A stretch of 64,000 bases of DNA from Petrimonas mucosa (GTDB lineage: Bacteria; Bacteroidota; Bacteroidia; Bacteroidales; Dysgonomonadaceae). The stretch lies in assembly GCF_900095795.1 (NCBI RefSeq), contig NZ_LT608328.1, positions 2,473,001 through 2,537,000 on the forward strand, given 5' to 3'. Positions 1 through 10,100 of this stretch are shown here, in pieces (position 1 is the first letter of the stretch; the number at the start of each line of letters is the position of its first letter). The notes beneath the pieces are model-generated. The model was given only the letters and a program-made list of their open reading frames with translations, searched no databases and was not told the DNA's origin. The position numbers were made by a program, and so were the translations under genes.

Positions 1-648
1 CATCCTTCCTATCTGTCCGTTTCCATCCTGAAACGGATGCAGGGCTTCAAACTCGAGATGGATGATGGCCGTTTTCACTAGGGACGGGAGTGAGCTGTCC
101 GATATAAAGTGCATCAGTTTATCCAATCCTTCCTGCAAATGTTCGGGACTGATGGGAACATATTCAACGTTCCTACGTGTTTTATCAGCAAGGAAATTCT
201 GCGATGTTTTGAATTCCCCAGGCGATTTGCTGGCACCCCTACCGGCATAAAGCATTTGCTGGTGGAGTTGTTTGATAAAGTTCACATTGAATTGGTACCT
301 GGAATCCAGAACCTGTTGCGCGTTCTTCAATGCACGTTGATAAAGGACTATCTCAATCACATCCGATTTTGCCTGTACCGAAGCGGTTCCGTCATCATCT
401 GCCTCATACTGCATGATCTCATCCATTGTGCTGATGGTCCCTTCGATTCGCGAGGAGAGCAGAGCTTCTCTGTTACGCATCGGAGCCAGTAGAATCTCAT
501 TGTTATGCATATTTTTCAGCATCTGGTCGTAACGTGCCAGTACATCGGTGGCACTTAACAGTTCACTGATAAAGAGGGAGTAATCAATCTCCTTCGGCGG
601 AAATGCTCCATAATGATATTTGACGGAATCTTCTGTATTGTATTGCAT
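1..648 (-). CDS. Fic-family AMPylase-type protein (3' end cut by window edge)
   Basis: I translated the 216 codons present, from ATG at 648 to the left edge. Residues 65-70 (SSRIEG) match the inhibitory helix motif [S/T]xxxE[G/N] of self-inhibited class II Fic proteins. Residues 204-215 form the Fic core HPFQDGNG-Q-IGR, with catalytic H204 and D208. Fic enzymes usually transfer AMP from ATP to hydroxyl side chains of target proteins. The usual first Arg of the motif (GNGR) is Gln here, while the last Arg is kept. The N-terminal region before the Fic core is typical of long Bacteroidales Fic proteins that end in a winged helix, which would lie outside the window. It lies downstream of the defence genes in the same orientation, but 147 bp separates it from the DUF1998 fragment, so it may have its own promoter. 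Identification is firm; its target is unknown. Confidence 0.9.
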   Translation of the reverse strand, partial: MQYNTEDSVKYHYGAFPPKEIDYSLFISELLSATDVLARYDQMLKNMHNNEILLAPMRNREALLSSRIEGTISTMDEIMQYEADDDGTASVQAKSDVIEIVLYQRALKNAQQVLDSRYQFNVNFIKQLHQQMLYAGRGASKSPGEFKTSQNFLADKTRRNVEYVPISPEHLQEGLDKLMHFISDSSLPSLVKTAIIHLEFEALHPFQDGNGQIGRM

Positions 649-795
649 AACAAAGAAAATTTGCAGTTTGACAACAAAAATAGCGTTAATTATGTAACGT
701 ACGCAATTTCTTTACAAATATTACTGTTAAATTGTTGTCTAAATGTCTTGTCTCCGAAACATGTACTCAAACTTATTTGAATTATCCCAATAAGA

Positions 796-1470
796 CTATA
801 CGAATTGTTTTAAAAACTTCAGTGCATGTTCTCTGTCAAGAATTTCATGTATTTTTTGGTTTTCATAGCTACGTAAACAACGATAGCAGGAAGGAGAACA
901 TTTACAAGTATCCAGTAAATTTATTGCTCTCTTTATTACTGCTTTTAATATTTCTCCATCTTCTGTTACAAGACGTCTTGAATGTCCTGCACCACCCGGA
1001 ACAGCATCGTATATTATAATCTTATGTTCCATTTTCCCATTTGTTTTCTTATAAGTTAAGCATGCCTTAATATCTCGTCTTTCAATGCTGAACTCATGCG
1101 CAAAAGAATTAAGTAGAGCATGCATTACCGACAACATTGTTGAATAGTCTGAAGTATCACATTCAAAGGATATTTTTGCCACATCTGTTTTAAATTCATG
1201 ATGCAAGCTATATCTTATGAGTGAAGTATTACTACATTTGCCTTTTCCAAAAGGATTATTATGACTCTTATTATTCTTTTCTATTCGAGCAACACCTGGT
1301 CTGTAGTCTTCATATTCTGATAATTTACTTGCTTCGTCGCTTGCGATTGAATATCCACATTTTGGGCATACGTAAAAAAAGTCAGTAGACTTAACCACGA
1401 GAGAATCGTTCGCAGTGGATTCAACCTCTAATTTGATATTTTCAAATTCATATTCATATTTACTTTCCAT
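796..1470 (-). pseudogene. DUF1998 C-terminal fragment of the IS110-split helicase
   Basis: This 224-residue open frame carries the hallmarks of the DUF1998 domain: an early CPKCG zinc knuckle near residue 35, AVPGGAGH near residue 155, and a late cysteine cluster CKCSPSCYRC followed by LRSYENQ and an H..LDR stretch. DUF1998 normally sits at the C-terminus of large DEAD/DEAH helicases such as MrfA or DruE. Here it has no helicase of its own. The helicase at 3051-7187 ends without a DUF1998, in the same orientation, with only an IS110 element between them. A stop codon lies directly before the ATG at 1470, at the IS boundary. The simplest reading is that both were one gene of about 1600 codons. 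The ATG could still be used to make a free DUF1998 polypeptide, but I see no clear promoter for it. Confidence 0.85.
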
Positions 1471-1520
1471 TTAAAATCCCAATAAAATTGGACAATTCAT
1501 TTTAATTAACTTTTAAATTT

Positions 1521-1529
1521 TATCTTTGC
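1521..1529 (+). promoter_or_regulatory. Candidate promoter -7 box for the IS110 non-coding RNA
   Basis: TATCTTTGC matches the Bacteroidota -7 consensus TAnnTTTGC exactly. It points rightwards, and the predicted start (about 1534) falls in the first stem of the structured RNA. There is no TTG at the usual -33 distance (the nearest is 30 bp away), so support rests on the -7 box and its position. Confidence 0.45.
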
Positions 1530-1531
1530 AT

Positions 1532-1855
1532 CAGGGTGTTAAGAGGAAACAGGCTCTGCCGGGGGGCAACCTGTCAGCAATAAGCACCCTGACGGTATGC
1601 AGTAATGCTACTTTAGGAGGTGGATATTCTGCCTCCTTTTTCAGTATTACTGACACTGTCCATATGGCTAAGAAAACCCGATCCTACATCCTACGGTAAA
1701 CAATCTTTCCACAGCAGACTACCCGGCCTTGCGGCGGGAGCTGCAAATTCCTGTATCAGTTTACGATAGGCGGGGGTCACATACTAATTTAAGCAGACTT
1801 CAAAGCTGCAATAATATGACAGTGTTTCCCCCGTGGAAAAATTGCTTACACTGTA
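1532..1855 (+). ncRNA. Candidate bridge/seek RNA of the IS110 element
   Basis: The non-coding end of the element folds into successive hairpins. Hairpin 1 (1532-1591) has a 7-bp outer stem (CAGGGTG/CACCCTG), a symmetric 10/10-nt internal loop (1539-1548 and 1575-1584) and an inner stem ACAGG/CCTGT capped by TGCC/GGCA. Hairpin 2 (1600-1652) has a 7-bp outer stem (CAGTAAT/ATTACTG), a symmetric 8/8-nt internal loop (1607-1614 and 1638-1645) and an inner stem AGGAGGT/GCCTCCT. Further stems pair GTAAAC with GTTTAC (about 1695-1763) around CCCG/CGGG, and ACAGTGT 1819-1825 with ACACTGT 1848-1854. IS110-family recombinases are guided by an RNA with two internal-loop hairpins, one matching target and one matching donor DNA. 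The plus strand is preferred because of the -7 box and a G-U pair in hairpin 2, but the opposite strand is not excluded. Confidence 0.6.
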
Positions 1856-1865
1856 GGATTGTATG

Positions 1866-2951
1866 TTAATTGACAACGCACGGCACATATTCCTGTCCAT
1901 GTTTGAGCACGAAAAATATCCTGTTCACCAGTTTACGGGCTACCTTGACTATGGCCTTCTGGGCATTCATCCGTTTACGGTATCCCTCATAGGCCAATGT
2001 CATTGCCGGATCTTTCCTTATGGCTATCCATGCAGCCTCGATTATGTAACAGCGCAACATCGCGTGCTTGCGAACCGTGATGTTGCCGTCGCCCTGACTT
2101 TCCCCGCTGGAGTGGCACATGGGAATCAGTCCGATGTAGGAAGCCAGTGCGTCGGCGCTGGAAAACCGGTGGATATCGTCTATCTCGACCGCCAACGACA
2201 TGGCGGTGGTTATCCCTATTCCCGGAACCGATGCAAGCAGGCGTATCGGCTCCTTGAGTACTTCACTGCGGGATAATGCGCGCAATATCCGCGTTTGTTC
2301 GAGAAGCATGCCGCGCAGGCGTACAAACTGCTCTATGTGTATGTTCAGTGCCTGCCGCCCATATTCGGTGGAAAGCGACACTTCGCGCAGCCATGCCAAA
2401 AACCGCTTTGACCAGTTCCCCACCGAATGACGTGTAAATTCTTCCGGGATGTCTATCCCGTGAAATCGCAGGAACGACTTTATCCGGTTCTTTTCCCTCG
2501 TGGTGTCTTTTACGATCCTGTTTCTCAACCTTATCAAAGAACGCATTTCCAGGGTGGCGACATCCGGCACGTAAATGCCTTTTAATGTTCCCGACCGTAA
2601 TTCCCTGGCCAGTTTCCCGCAATCAACCGCGTCGGTCTTGCGTAATTTCTCCTTGCTCATGGTCGGCACATCAGCCGGATTGACAACGATGTTGTTGATC
2701 CCTAATCCTGTCAGATTCTCGTGTATCCAGAACCCGCAGAATCCCGCTTCGTAAACCGAATGATAATCCGCTCCCGGATAATGGGTTGTCAAAAACTTGT
2801 GCAGCGATTCCGGACTCGGATCCTGCCTGAACTTCTTCAGAACAGAATGTTGGGATAACACTGCCACCGACCAACTTTTCAAATGGGCGTCGATTCCTAC
2901 GTAAATATTTTGCCCTTTGAAATCTAATTTGTTACTTTGTCCTCTGTTCAT
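1866..2951 (-). CDS. IS110-family transposase (DEDD recombinase)
   Basis: This 361-residue protein has the two domains of IS110 recombinases. The N-terminal RuvC-like DEDD domain shows D21 in GIDAH, E68 in YEAG, and D107/D110 in KTDAVD. The C-terminal transposase_20 domain shows the helix-hairpin-helix SVPGIG near 242-246, an IGLIP stretch, and the HSSGE region near 280-284 holding the presumed catalytic serine. Length is normal for the family and the frame is intact, so the element may still be active. These enzymes excise as circles and insert using an RNA guide, without the DDE chemistry of most transposases. The gene runs in the same direction as the helicase it interrupts. Confidence 0.95.
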   Translation of the reverse strand: MNRGQSNKLDFKGQNIYVGIDAHLKSWSVAVLSQHSVLKKFRQDPSPESLHKFLTTHYPGADYHSVYEAGFCGFWIHENLTGLGINNIVVNPADVPTMSKEKLRKTDAVDCGKLARELRSGTLKGIYVPDVATLEMRSLIRLRNRIVKDTTREKNRIKSFLRFHGIDIPEEFTRHSVGNWSKRFLAWLREVSLSTEYGRQALNIHIEQFVRLRGMLLEQTRILRALSRSEVLKEPIRLLASVPGIGITTAMSLAVEIDDIHRFSSADALASYIGLIPMCHSSGESQGDGNITVRKHAMLRCYIIEAAWIAIRKDPAMTLAYEGYRKRMNAQKAIVKVARKLVNRIFFVLKHGQEYVPCVVN

Positions 2952-3050
2952 AAGCTATATTGTTTAAGTTAAGATTGTTATCTCTCAAAAACAAAGTTAA
3001 CTAAAATGATATAGCTTTTTTACTGGACTACCTATCCGTCTTTTACAATT

Positions 3051-6000
3051 TCAAACATAGGAACTAATTGGATAAGCCGTTTCGTCACCAATATAGATGG
3101 CATCTGTTCTATATTTACGTTCTTGTGAACGAAGCGGGACGTTTTTTATTTCCTCTTCTGCGATAAAACCTGCCCTTGGCTCAATACTTTTATAGAAATC
3201 TCTATTTTTTAGTATATGGCCACAAATGGCACACGGTATTCCATCTGTACCTATTGGCATTTTCGAATAATTTATTTCATCACAGATTGAGCATTTTGAA
3301 AAATATCCAGTCTCAAAGTCGCTCATTTCGCTTTTGTTTACAATAGGTTTTCTAATGTAACGACTTGTATATAAGCCACCGTCGGCAACCACTTCAGATG
3401 ACGGTGCATATTCGGCAATGGCAACTGATAAATCGCGACTTAAGTTTAATGATTTGAAACTTTTTGCAGCAATATTCTGAGTTAATTCTACAGAATCAAC
3501 AGGAAAACCATATTTTGGAAGAATATTACCTCGAACCAGAAAATCAATCAAATCGTTTTTTTGATACCTTTCTAATTTCCGACTAAATATAGTAGCAGTA
3601 TCTACATCTCTTGCTCGAATTGCCTTTTCGTATTCCCTTTTTAAATACTCGACATTCTGTTCAAACTCCTTCATGATTTTTGAAAATATTCCTTGCTCAC
3701 CAATAAATTCTTCTAACCATTCATAACTATTGATGTATTTGTTTTTCAGTTGTTTATCTGTGATTGAAATAGAATTTCTTAATAAATCGGATAATTCAAC
3801 TGGTTCAGATTTAAGCCAATCAAGAAAACCCAGATACCCCTTTTCGTTAATAAATGGTTTCGCATTATTAGCGGAATACAAATCTGGATTGATTTTTAAG
3901 TATAAACTTAAAGCCACGGCGTATATGTGACGTTTTAATATTTTCTCATTATCTAAATTGAACTTTGGTGGATAAATCACTCCATTTATCATTTCTATTG
4001 GACTATCGAAGAAAGTAAAATCATGAGAACTTAACCTTGCAAATGTCAATGCAAAAGCGGCTGCATCTATTCTTCTACCTGCACGTCCGACTCTTTGTGC
4101 ATAATTCGATGCGAGAGGTGGAATATTTCGCAAAAATACTGTTTCCAATTCTCCGACATCAACCCCCATTTCAAACGTCGTAGAACAAGAAAGAGCGTTA
4201 ATCTCTTTTCGAATAAATTGTTGCTGATAATCTAACGCATCCTTTTTTGCAAGTTGAGCAGTATGTTCCTTAACAAATAAAGGCGATACTTTTTCACTTT
4301 TATATAACATTGCATAATAATTGTCGTTGCAAAATTCTTCGGAGTTTAATCTTTCCAGTATTCCCTCACAACCAATTTGAATACAATTATTGCCTATATT
4401 AAATTGAGTTACTTTACCGCACTTTTTACATTTCCAAAGAACTGCATTATTCCCTAAATTGACTTTGAAATAATTTGCGGGAATAAAATAACCTTTACCA
4501 TCATTTGTTTGAAGTTTGAATTTGTTATTGTCTGATACCAAATAATCCCAGTAGTTACCTAAAAACTCAACTGCTTTATCACCATCTAATTGGAGAATTT
4601 TTGTTGTGAGCCATAATTTATTCGAACGATAGTATTTTTTTTCTCCGCTTTTCAATATTCTTGGAGTAGGCATGAAACCTTGAGAATTAAAAACAGAATC
4701 ATCCTTGTACTTAGTTATAAATTTCTGATATGGTGTATAATACAAGTATTCCCTGTCATTAGGATTTATATCTGTTATTTTGTCTGTAATAATTGCAGCC
4801 GATCTTACAATTTCAAACGCGAGGAAATTTAGGAAATTCTTTGCATCCTGTTTGGAAAGATTAAAATTTTTGACAACCACCTGAATAATATCATCGCTAT
4901 TTCCAAGATATTCAAAAGAGATTTTACCCAATGAAACGAGTGATGTATCTCGATTGCAATTATAAAGCTCATTAAGGACAGCAACCCATGCATTACGCCG
5001 ATTTTCGGTAATTGACGATTCTATATGGTCGGAATTGCTTTTACGAAACAAATTCAATCCTGAATAATAATTGTCAAGTACGCTTACAAAATCACTAATG
5101 TTCAGACCTTCTTTATAATTGCTTTCTTCTTGTGTAACTACATTCCAAATTCCTCGTCGACGTAAAAATTCTTTATAAGATTCACTTAAATAGCAAGCAA
5201 ATTTTGCAGCTCCCTGACGGCTGTCTGAGAAAATTAGAAATTGACTCCCTGTTCTTGATTTAATTTTTTTCTTTTCGACTTTTTGTAAAAATGGATTAGT
5301 AGTTGATTGTTCTTCAGCGTTTTCTTCAACATCAAATTTATATTCTGGTATTTGTTCGTATAAAGAGGTTGCAATAACTGCTGTGGCTGCATCATACCCC
5401 AAATTAAATCGTCTCAAATGTCCACCACAATTTAAACAATTATCTTTGGGCGATTTAAAAATCTTTATTTGTTGAATGTTTCCACAAGTACACCAACTAT
5501 TATGAGCCTCGTCCTCTTCCACTATTGCACCGCAGTTTTTGCATAAATAAAAAACTTTATCTTCATTTTTCTTCTTCGCTTTTATCTTGATTTCATTTTT
5601 ACCGTTTTCTTCCTCTTCTTCAAATAAATTTTGGTTGTATTGCACTTGATAATAACTCAGTTCATCCAAATTACTTGCTATAAGCAGTTTACCATTTGTT
5701 ACCTTTCCAAGAATAGCAATTTCTCCACAATCTTCACAAACAGCAATTTCAAACATTTTTGCTGTTTTTTCATATGCAATAGGAAAATGGTCTCTTCTTA
5801 TTAGCGACAAACTATTTTTGTAGTCAAGTGCTAAATAACAGCCATCTAATGCTTTGAGAAAATAATGATATCGGATATCAATGAGCGGTTTCCCATTTTT
5901 TCTTGCTTTCGCACACAACGCAATAAATCTTACTGCTTCCTGGCTTGTTATTTCAAGAAGTTCGGCAAAATCACTGAGTTTTAATAAACTGCCCTTGCTT

Positions 6001-7187
6001 CTCATTTTAGCATAAAAACTCGAAGAAGAAATGATATCATATAATACTTCTGCCTCTCCTTCCTCTCTTTCTTTAGAGTATTTGAAATCAAGGTTGTACT
6101 TATCTAAAATATCATTAAAGAAATTTTCCTCATTTGCTAAGTCAGTAAATAATTGAATCGGATATTGATAAATTTTAGATGACTTTTGTGAGTTATCACG
6201 ATAGGCTGTTATTATCTCATCAGTGGTATAATTACAACCTGTTAATCGTTCCGCAAATTCAACGACCCTCTCATTACTTGATGGGCTACCATCTCCTAAT
6301 GTTGCTGATGTTAGAATAAATTGAGGCTTTCTTTTACCGGTTATCCTGCCTTTTAATCTTCCCATTAGAAATGCAGTTTCAATTCCAGTCGCCCCTGCAT
6401 AAACGTGCGCCTCATCCAATACTACGAATTTGAAATTGGAATTACTGAATATTGAATCATCGCCTGGTCGAAAAAGCATGTGTTCTAACATGGCATAGTT
6501 TGTAAACAAAATATGGGGTGGGTGTTCCTTCATCCTTTCACGGGACACCTCCTCATTTGGCAACCTCTTTCTCAATTCCGGATATTTTTCGTTGGCATAC
6601 ATTGCTTCATAAAGCTTAATTGCATCCATTTCTCTATTTTCCGTACCACCATTATAAACCCCAAAACGAATATCAGGGTATGCCATCAGAATTTCACGCA
6701 GTCCTTTAATCTGGTCGTTTGCCAATGCATTCATCGGGTAAATGAAAATTGCCCTGACTCCATCATTCAGTTGCCCTTTTTCTTTTTCTCGGAGTAATTC
6801 GTTGATAACGGGAATCAAAAAACAATTTGTTTTACCACTCCCAGTACCTGTTGATACTACTAAATTTTTTCCAGAGACAATTTTCTCAACAGCCTTTTCC
6901 TGATGTAAATACAAAGGTCGGGAAATGGGAAGTTTTGGTGGGTATTTTTTTTTGCTTTCCAAATCTCTAAAAAGTGGTGACAACGTTCCATTATCAATCA
7001 ATTCTTCAATTGATTTCCCAGATTTAAAAGAATCTTTTATTTCAACGAATGGTCCGTTTGAAACAGTTTTATCTAACTCTTCAACTAATTTTTTCTGCAG
7101 ATTTTGATTGCGAAAATGAAAGGTAGTACTGATATAACCAATGTACTCTTTCTTAATTTCATCTGCTGCTTTTGCCGGATTAAACAT
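3051..7187 (-). pseudogene. Large DEAD/DEAH helicase, DruE-like, truncated by IS110
   Basis: The reading frame is open for 1378 residues. It carries superfamily 2 motifs: Walker A TGTGSGKT at 113-120, DEAH at 258-261, TSATLG near 293, and QRVGRAGRR in the C-terminal RecA lobe. Several CxxC zinc knuckles sit between and after the lobes (CEDCG, CKNCG, CLNCGG, CKKCG, CSICD). The order helicase, cysteine-rich insert, DUF1998 and the large size fit DruE of Druantia and related giant helicases. The frame stops a few residues after the IS110 junction (SSYV-stop), and the missing DUF1998 is at 796-1470. The start overlaps the end of the upstream 1108-residue gene by 8 bp, indicating translational coupling. 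A truncated product could be made, but loss of DUF1998 probably abolishes function. DrmA/DrmB of DISARM is an alternative, less likely because helicase and DUF1998 seem to have been one chain. Confidence 0.8.
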
Positions 7188-10100
7188 CTTCTTCTTCCTT
7201 AAATTTGTAAAGTATTATTTCATCATAACGATTGTCCTGCTTTTGAATGTTGCAAATACCCTTACGCAATTTATCACAGAATAAGTTACCAATATTAATT
7301 TCTCTTCCTTCCAAACCAGCTGCCAGCCATAATGTGTTATTGTCTCTTAATTCAATTCTTACAGGATTAATAATATCATAAGTCCCTTTTTCATTTATCA
7401 TGGTGTTTAACACTCTTGTATTACCATTTTGGTCAATTACATGCAATCGTCCAATATAATAGATAGTTTCAGAATCTTCTAAATACTGCAATTTGTCAAT
7501 AAAGTAATTTGGAATAAAGGGAATCCATTCGGATTTTTTGCTGTTAAAACAATTTGCGCTTAACAACCTTATCTTTTTGTACTTAAATCGAAGTTTGTCA
7601 GGTGAGCCAATCAGCAATTCCCCCTCAAAGATTAGTTGATAATTTTCTGCTTTTGAGAAGATATTTTTGTCTTTAATTTTTACCTGAATTTTACATATAT
7701 CTTCATGCAGATTCCTAATTTCACAGGTCTTACAATCGATTTTAGATCGAAAATTATTATCAGGTGATTTAATGATAAGAAAAAATTCATTGTTTTTATC
7801 TCCGATAAAAGTATCTTCCACATTCCAAAGCACTTTTCCATCAATGTATGACAATGGATTTGCAATAAAATGCTCTTTTGTGGAAACAGTAAAAATTTCA
7901 AAAATCTCTTTCCCATAAACAATACAAACAGAAATATCTGTTATGCCCTCATTGGCATAAATTGCCCTTCCGATTTCAAATTTTCCATTTTGATTTTTGA
8001 TAATTTCAAATGATTCTCCATTTACCTTGCCCAATATTGTAATGTCATCATTTTCATTGGGATTATCAATTTCTAATATATCCCCATTTGCTAAAAAATC
8101 TTTATACCATAATTTTCTGTTAATGGGTTCATTGTGCCAATCATTGTTGTTTATTCTCCATCTTAGATATGCAATTTTTATCACTAGCATGCCATCATTG
8201 ATTGGACATTTTATCTCATTATCTTGTTTGCTCCACGTTAATACTATATCTTCATCACCATTGTATACAGTTAGCTTTCGCTCAATATCACCGTAATAAA
8301 AAGGATGATTAAACTGTATTTTAAGATTCGGCATAACAATTAATGTTTCTCTTAAGATTGTTAATTCTTTTTCGTAGGAATATAAAATGATTTCGGTTGG
8401 ATTATTTTCAGGAATCAAACCCATTACTTTTAAACCAAAATGATAGCAACCGCTTTCAATTCTTTCAAAGCCAAGTTCGTGCAATTTATGAGCTTTATCA
8501 TCAATTCTCAATTCTAATGCTTTCAAATTGGTATTTTCTGGAATCAACAATTTAACACCACCAGAATAGACCATACAAGAAATATCATCAAAGAACCATT
8601 CTACATTTTGTACCTCTCCAATCAAACAAGGAGTCTTACCTATGCTTGCTGTTTTTGTCTTATCTACGAAAAAAACTTGTTTTATTTCACCCGATAAACT
8701 TTCACCTGCTTTAGGATATATATTATATAAATTAGTTCCATATGTTGTCAATTCGTTTGGTACACTTTTTAACGCATCAATGTCCTTGGAATATACGAAA
8801 TAATTATTCGGCTTATTTATTTGACTTAAAACTTCTTTTTCTCCCTCAAATAAAATAAACTCCCTATGTAATGATGTCGCTTTGTTTCTTTCTGAATCAA
8901 AAATTATCTTATGATTTTCTTTAATTTCAACTCTCAGATTAATTGCATCAGAATATTTCAACAAATCATTCAATTCCAATTCAATTTGTTTTGTCGCAAC
9001 AACTAATTCGCCACGTTTTGTTTTAATTTCTTCAGAACGAATCTGTTCTCCATTCACAAAAACCTTAAGCGACACAATGCTGTTGTCATCATCCAGTCTG
9101 ATTGAAGGAATGTAGATAAAAACAGAACTATCGTCTCTTATATATTTCGCAACAATATCTCCTTTTGAAACAGTTGGAACTCTCCTTTTCCGGTTTGTAT
9201 CACCAGATACTTTCTCAGATTCAGATTTATTTTTCCACCATTCTACGATGTAATGTTTTAATCTTGTGTCTTCGTTAATCGGCTCTTTATAGAACAATTT
9301 ATTGATATGAAAAAGCGTATCTTTTATAAACTCAACAAAATCAATGAATAAATCCTCATTCAGAGCAAAAGACCGTAAACCAATTTTAATAGAATATACA
9401 CTTGAGCCGATAGTAACTTTTTTGTCTTCACGATACCCATGACCTAAAAAATTTGCGATTTCTGAGGCAAATCTTTCACATTGCCATTCGTCATCATTAG
9501 TAAAACCAAAATCCAAATCATTTTTGAAAATATTATAACATAGGTCATAAAATGAAAAAATACTATTCTTCGGAGCAAATGAATGCATCATCAGGGTTGA
9601 ATAGTACTTTTTGCCTGTCAAAACAATAGGAATTAAGTGTTTTCTTCCCAACTGCGAGATAACATCTGTAAAAGCTTGATATAACTTTTGGTTGATATAA
9701 TCCTCATTTATTAGATGTTTGGATATATAATCCCAAAAACGACTGTTTTCTTCGGTGTCGTCTTTATTATCAAAATCCTTCCATCGTTTTGCAATTTCAA
9801 CAAGAGTGGCAAATATTAATTTATGGTAATTCTCTTCAAACACGTTACCATAAGAAAGAAGAGAACTACATAAAAGACCAACATTTTCAAGCAGTGCTGA
9901 ATACTCATCTTCAGTAAAATCATAGTTGCCTAATAATTTATTCTCTGCGAAAATTCTGTCTATTTTTTGAAGCAATTCGGATATGTCATTTTTTTGCACA
10001 TCTTTGCATGGTATTCTACGCTTTTGGGGAATTGTCCATAACTGGTCATCTTCAGCAATTTTTTCATTTGAAATAATATGAGGATTTATTTCAACTTCAA

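Larger units (their letters stand above)
1471..3050 (-). mobile_element. IS110-family (IS1111-like layout) insertion element
   Basis: The element lies between the two parts of a disrupted helicase gene. Its ends are set from where helicase homology stops (codon for Tyr near 3054) and where the DUF1998 frame resumes (near 1470). The flanks share only ATG/TATG at the junctions, and I see no target duplication or terminal inverted repeats, as is usual for this family. About 395 bp of non-coding DNA lies downstream of the transposase and only about 100 bp upstream, which resembles the IS1111 subgroup. Ends are accurate to about 5 bp. Confidence 0.8.

Noticed and set aside
1471-3050. Terminal inverted repeats for the IS110 element
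   Set aside because: Comparison of both ends gave only scattered short matches, consistent with a family that lacks true terminal repeats.
796-7187. Reading the helicase and DUF1998 as DISARM DrmA and DrmB
   Set aside because: The break falls exactly at an IS element and the pieces join sensibly as one protein. No DISARM methylase or DrmC-type PLD gene accompanies them.
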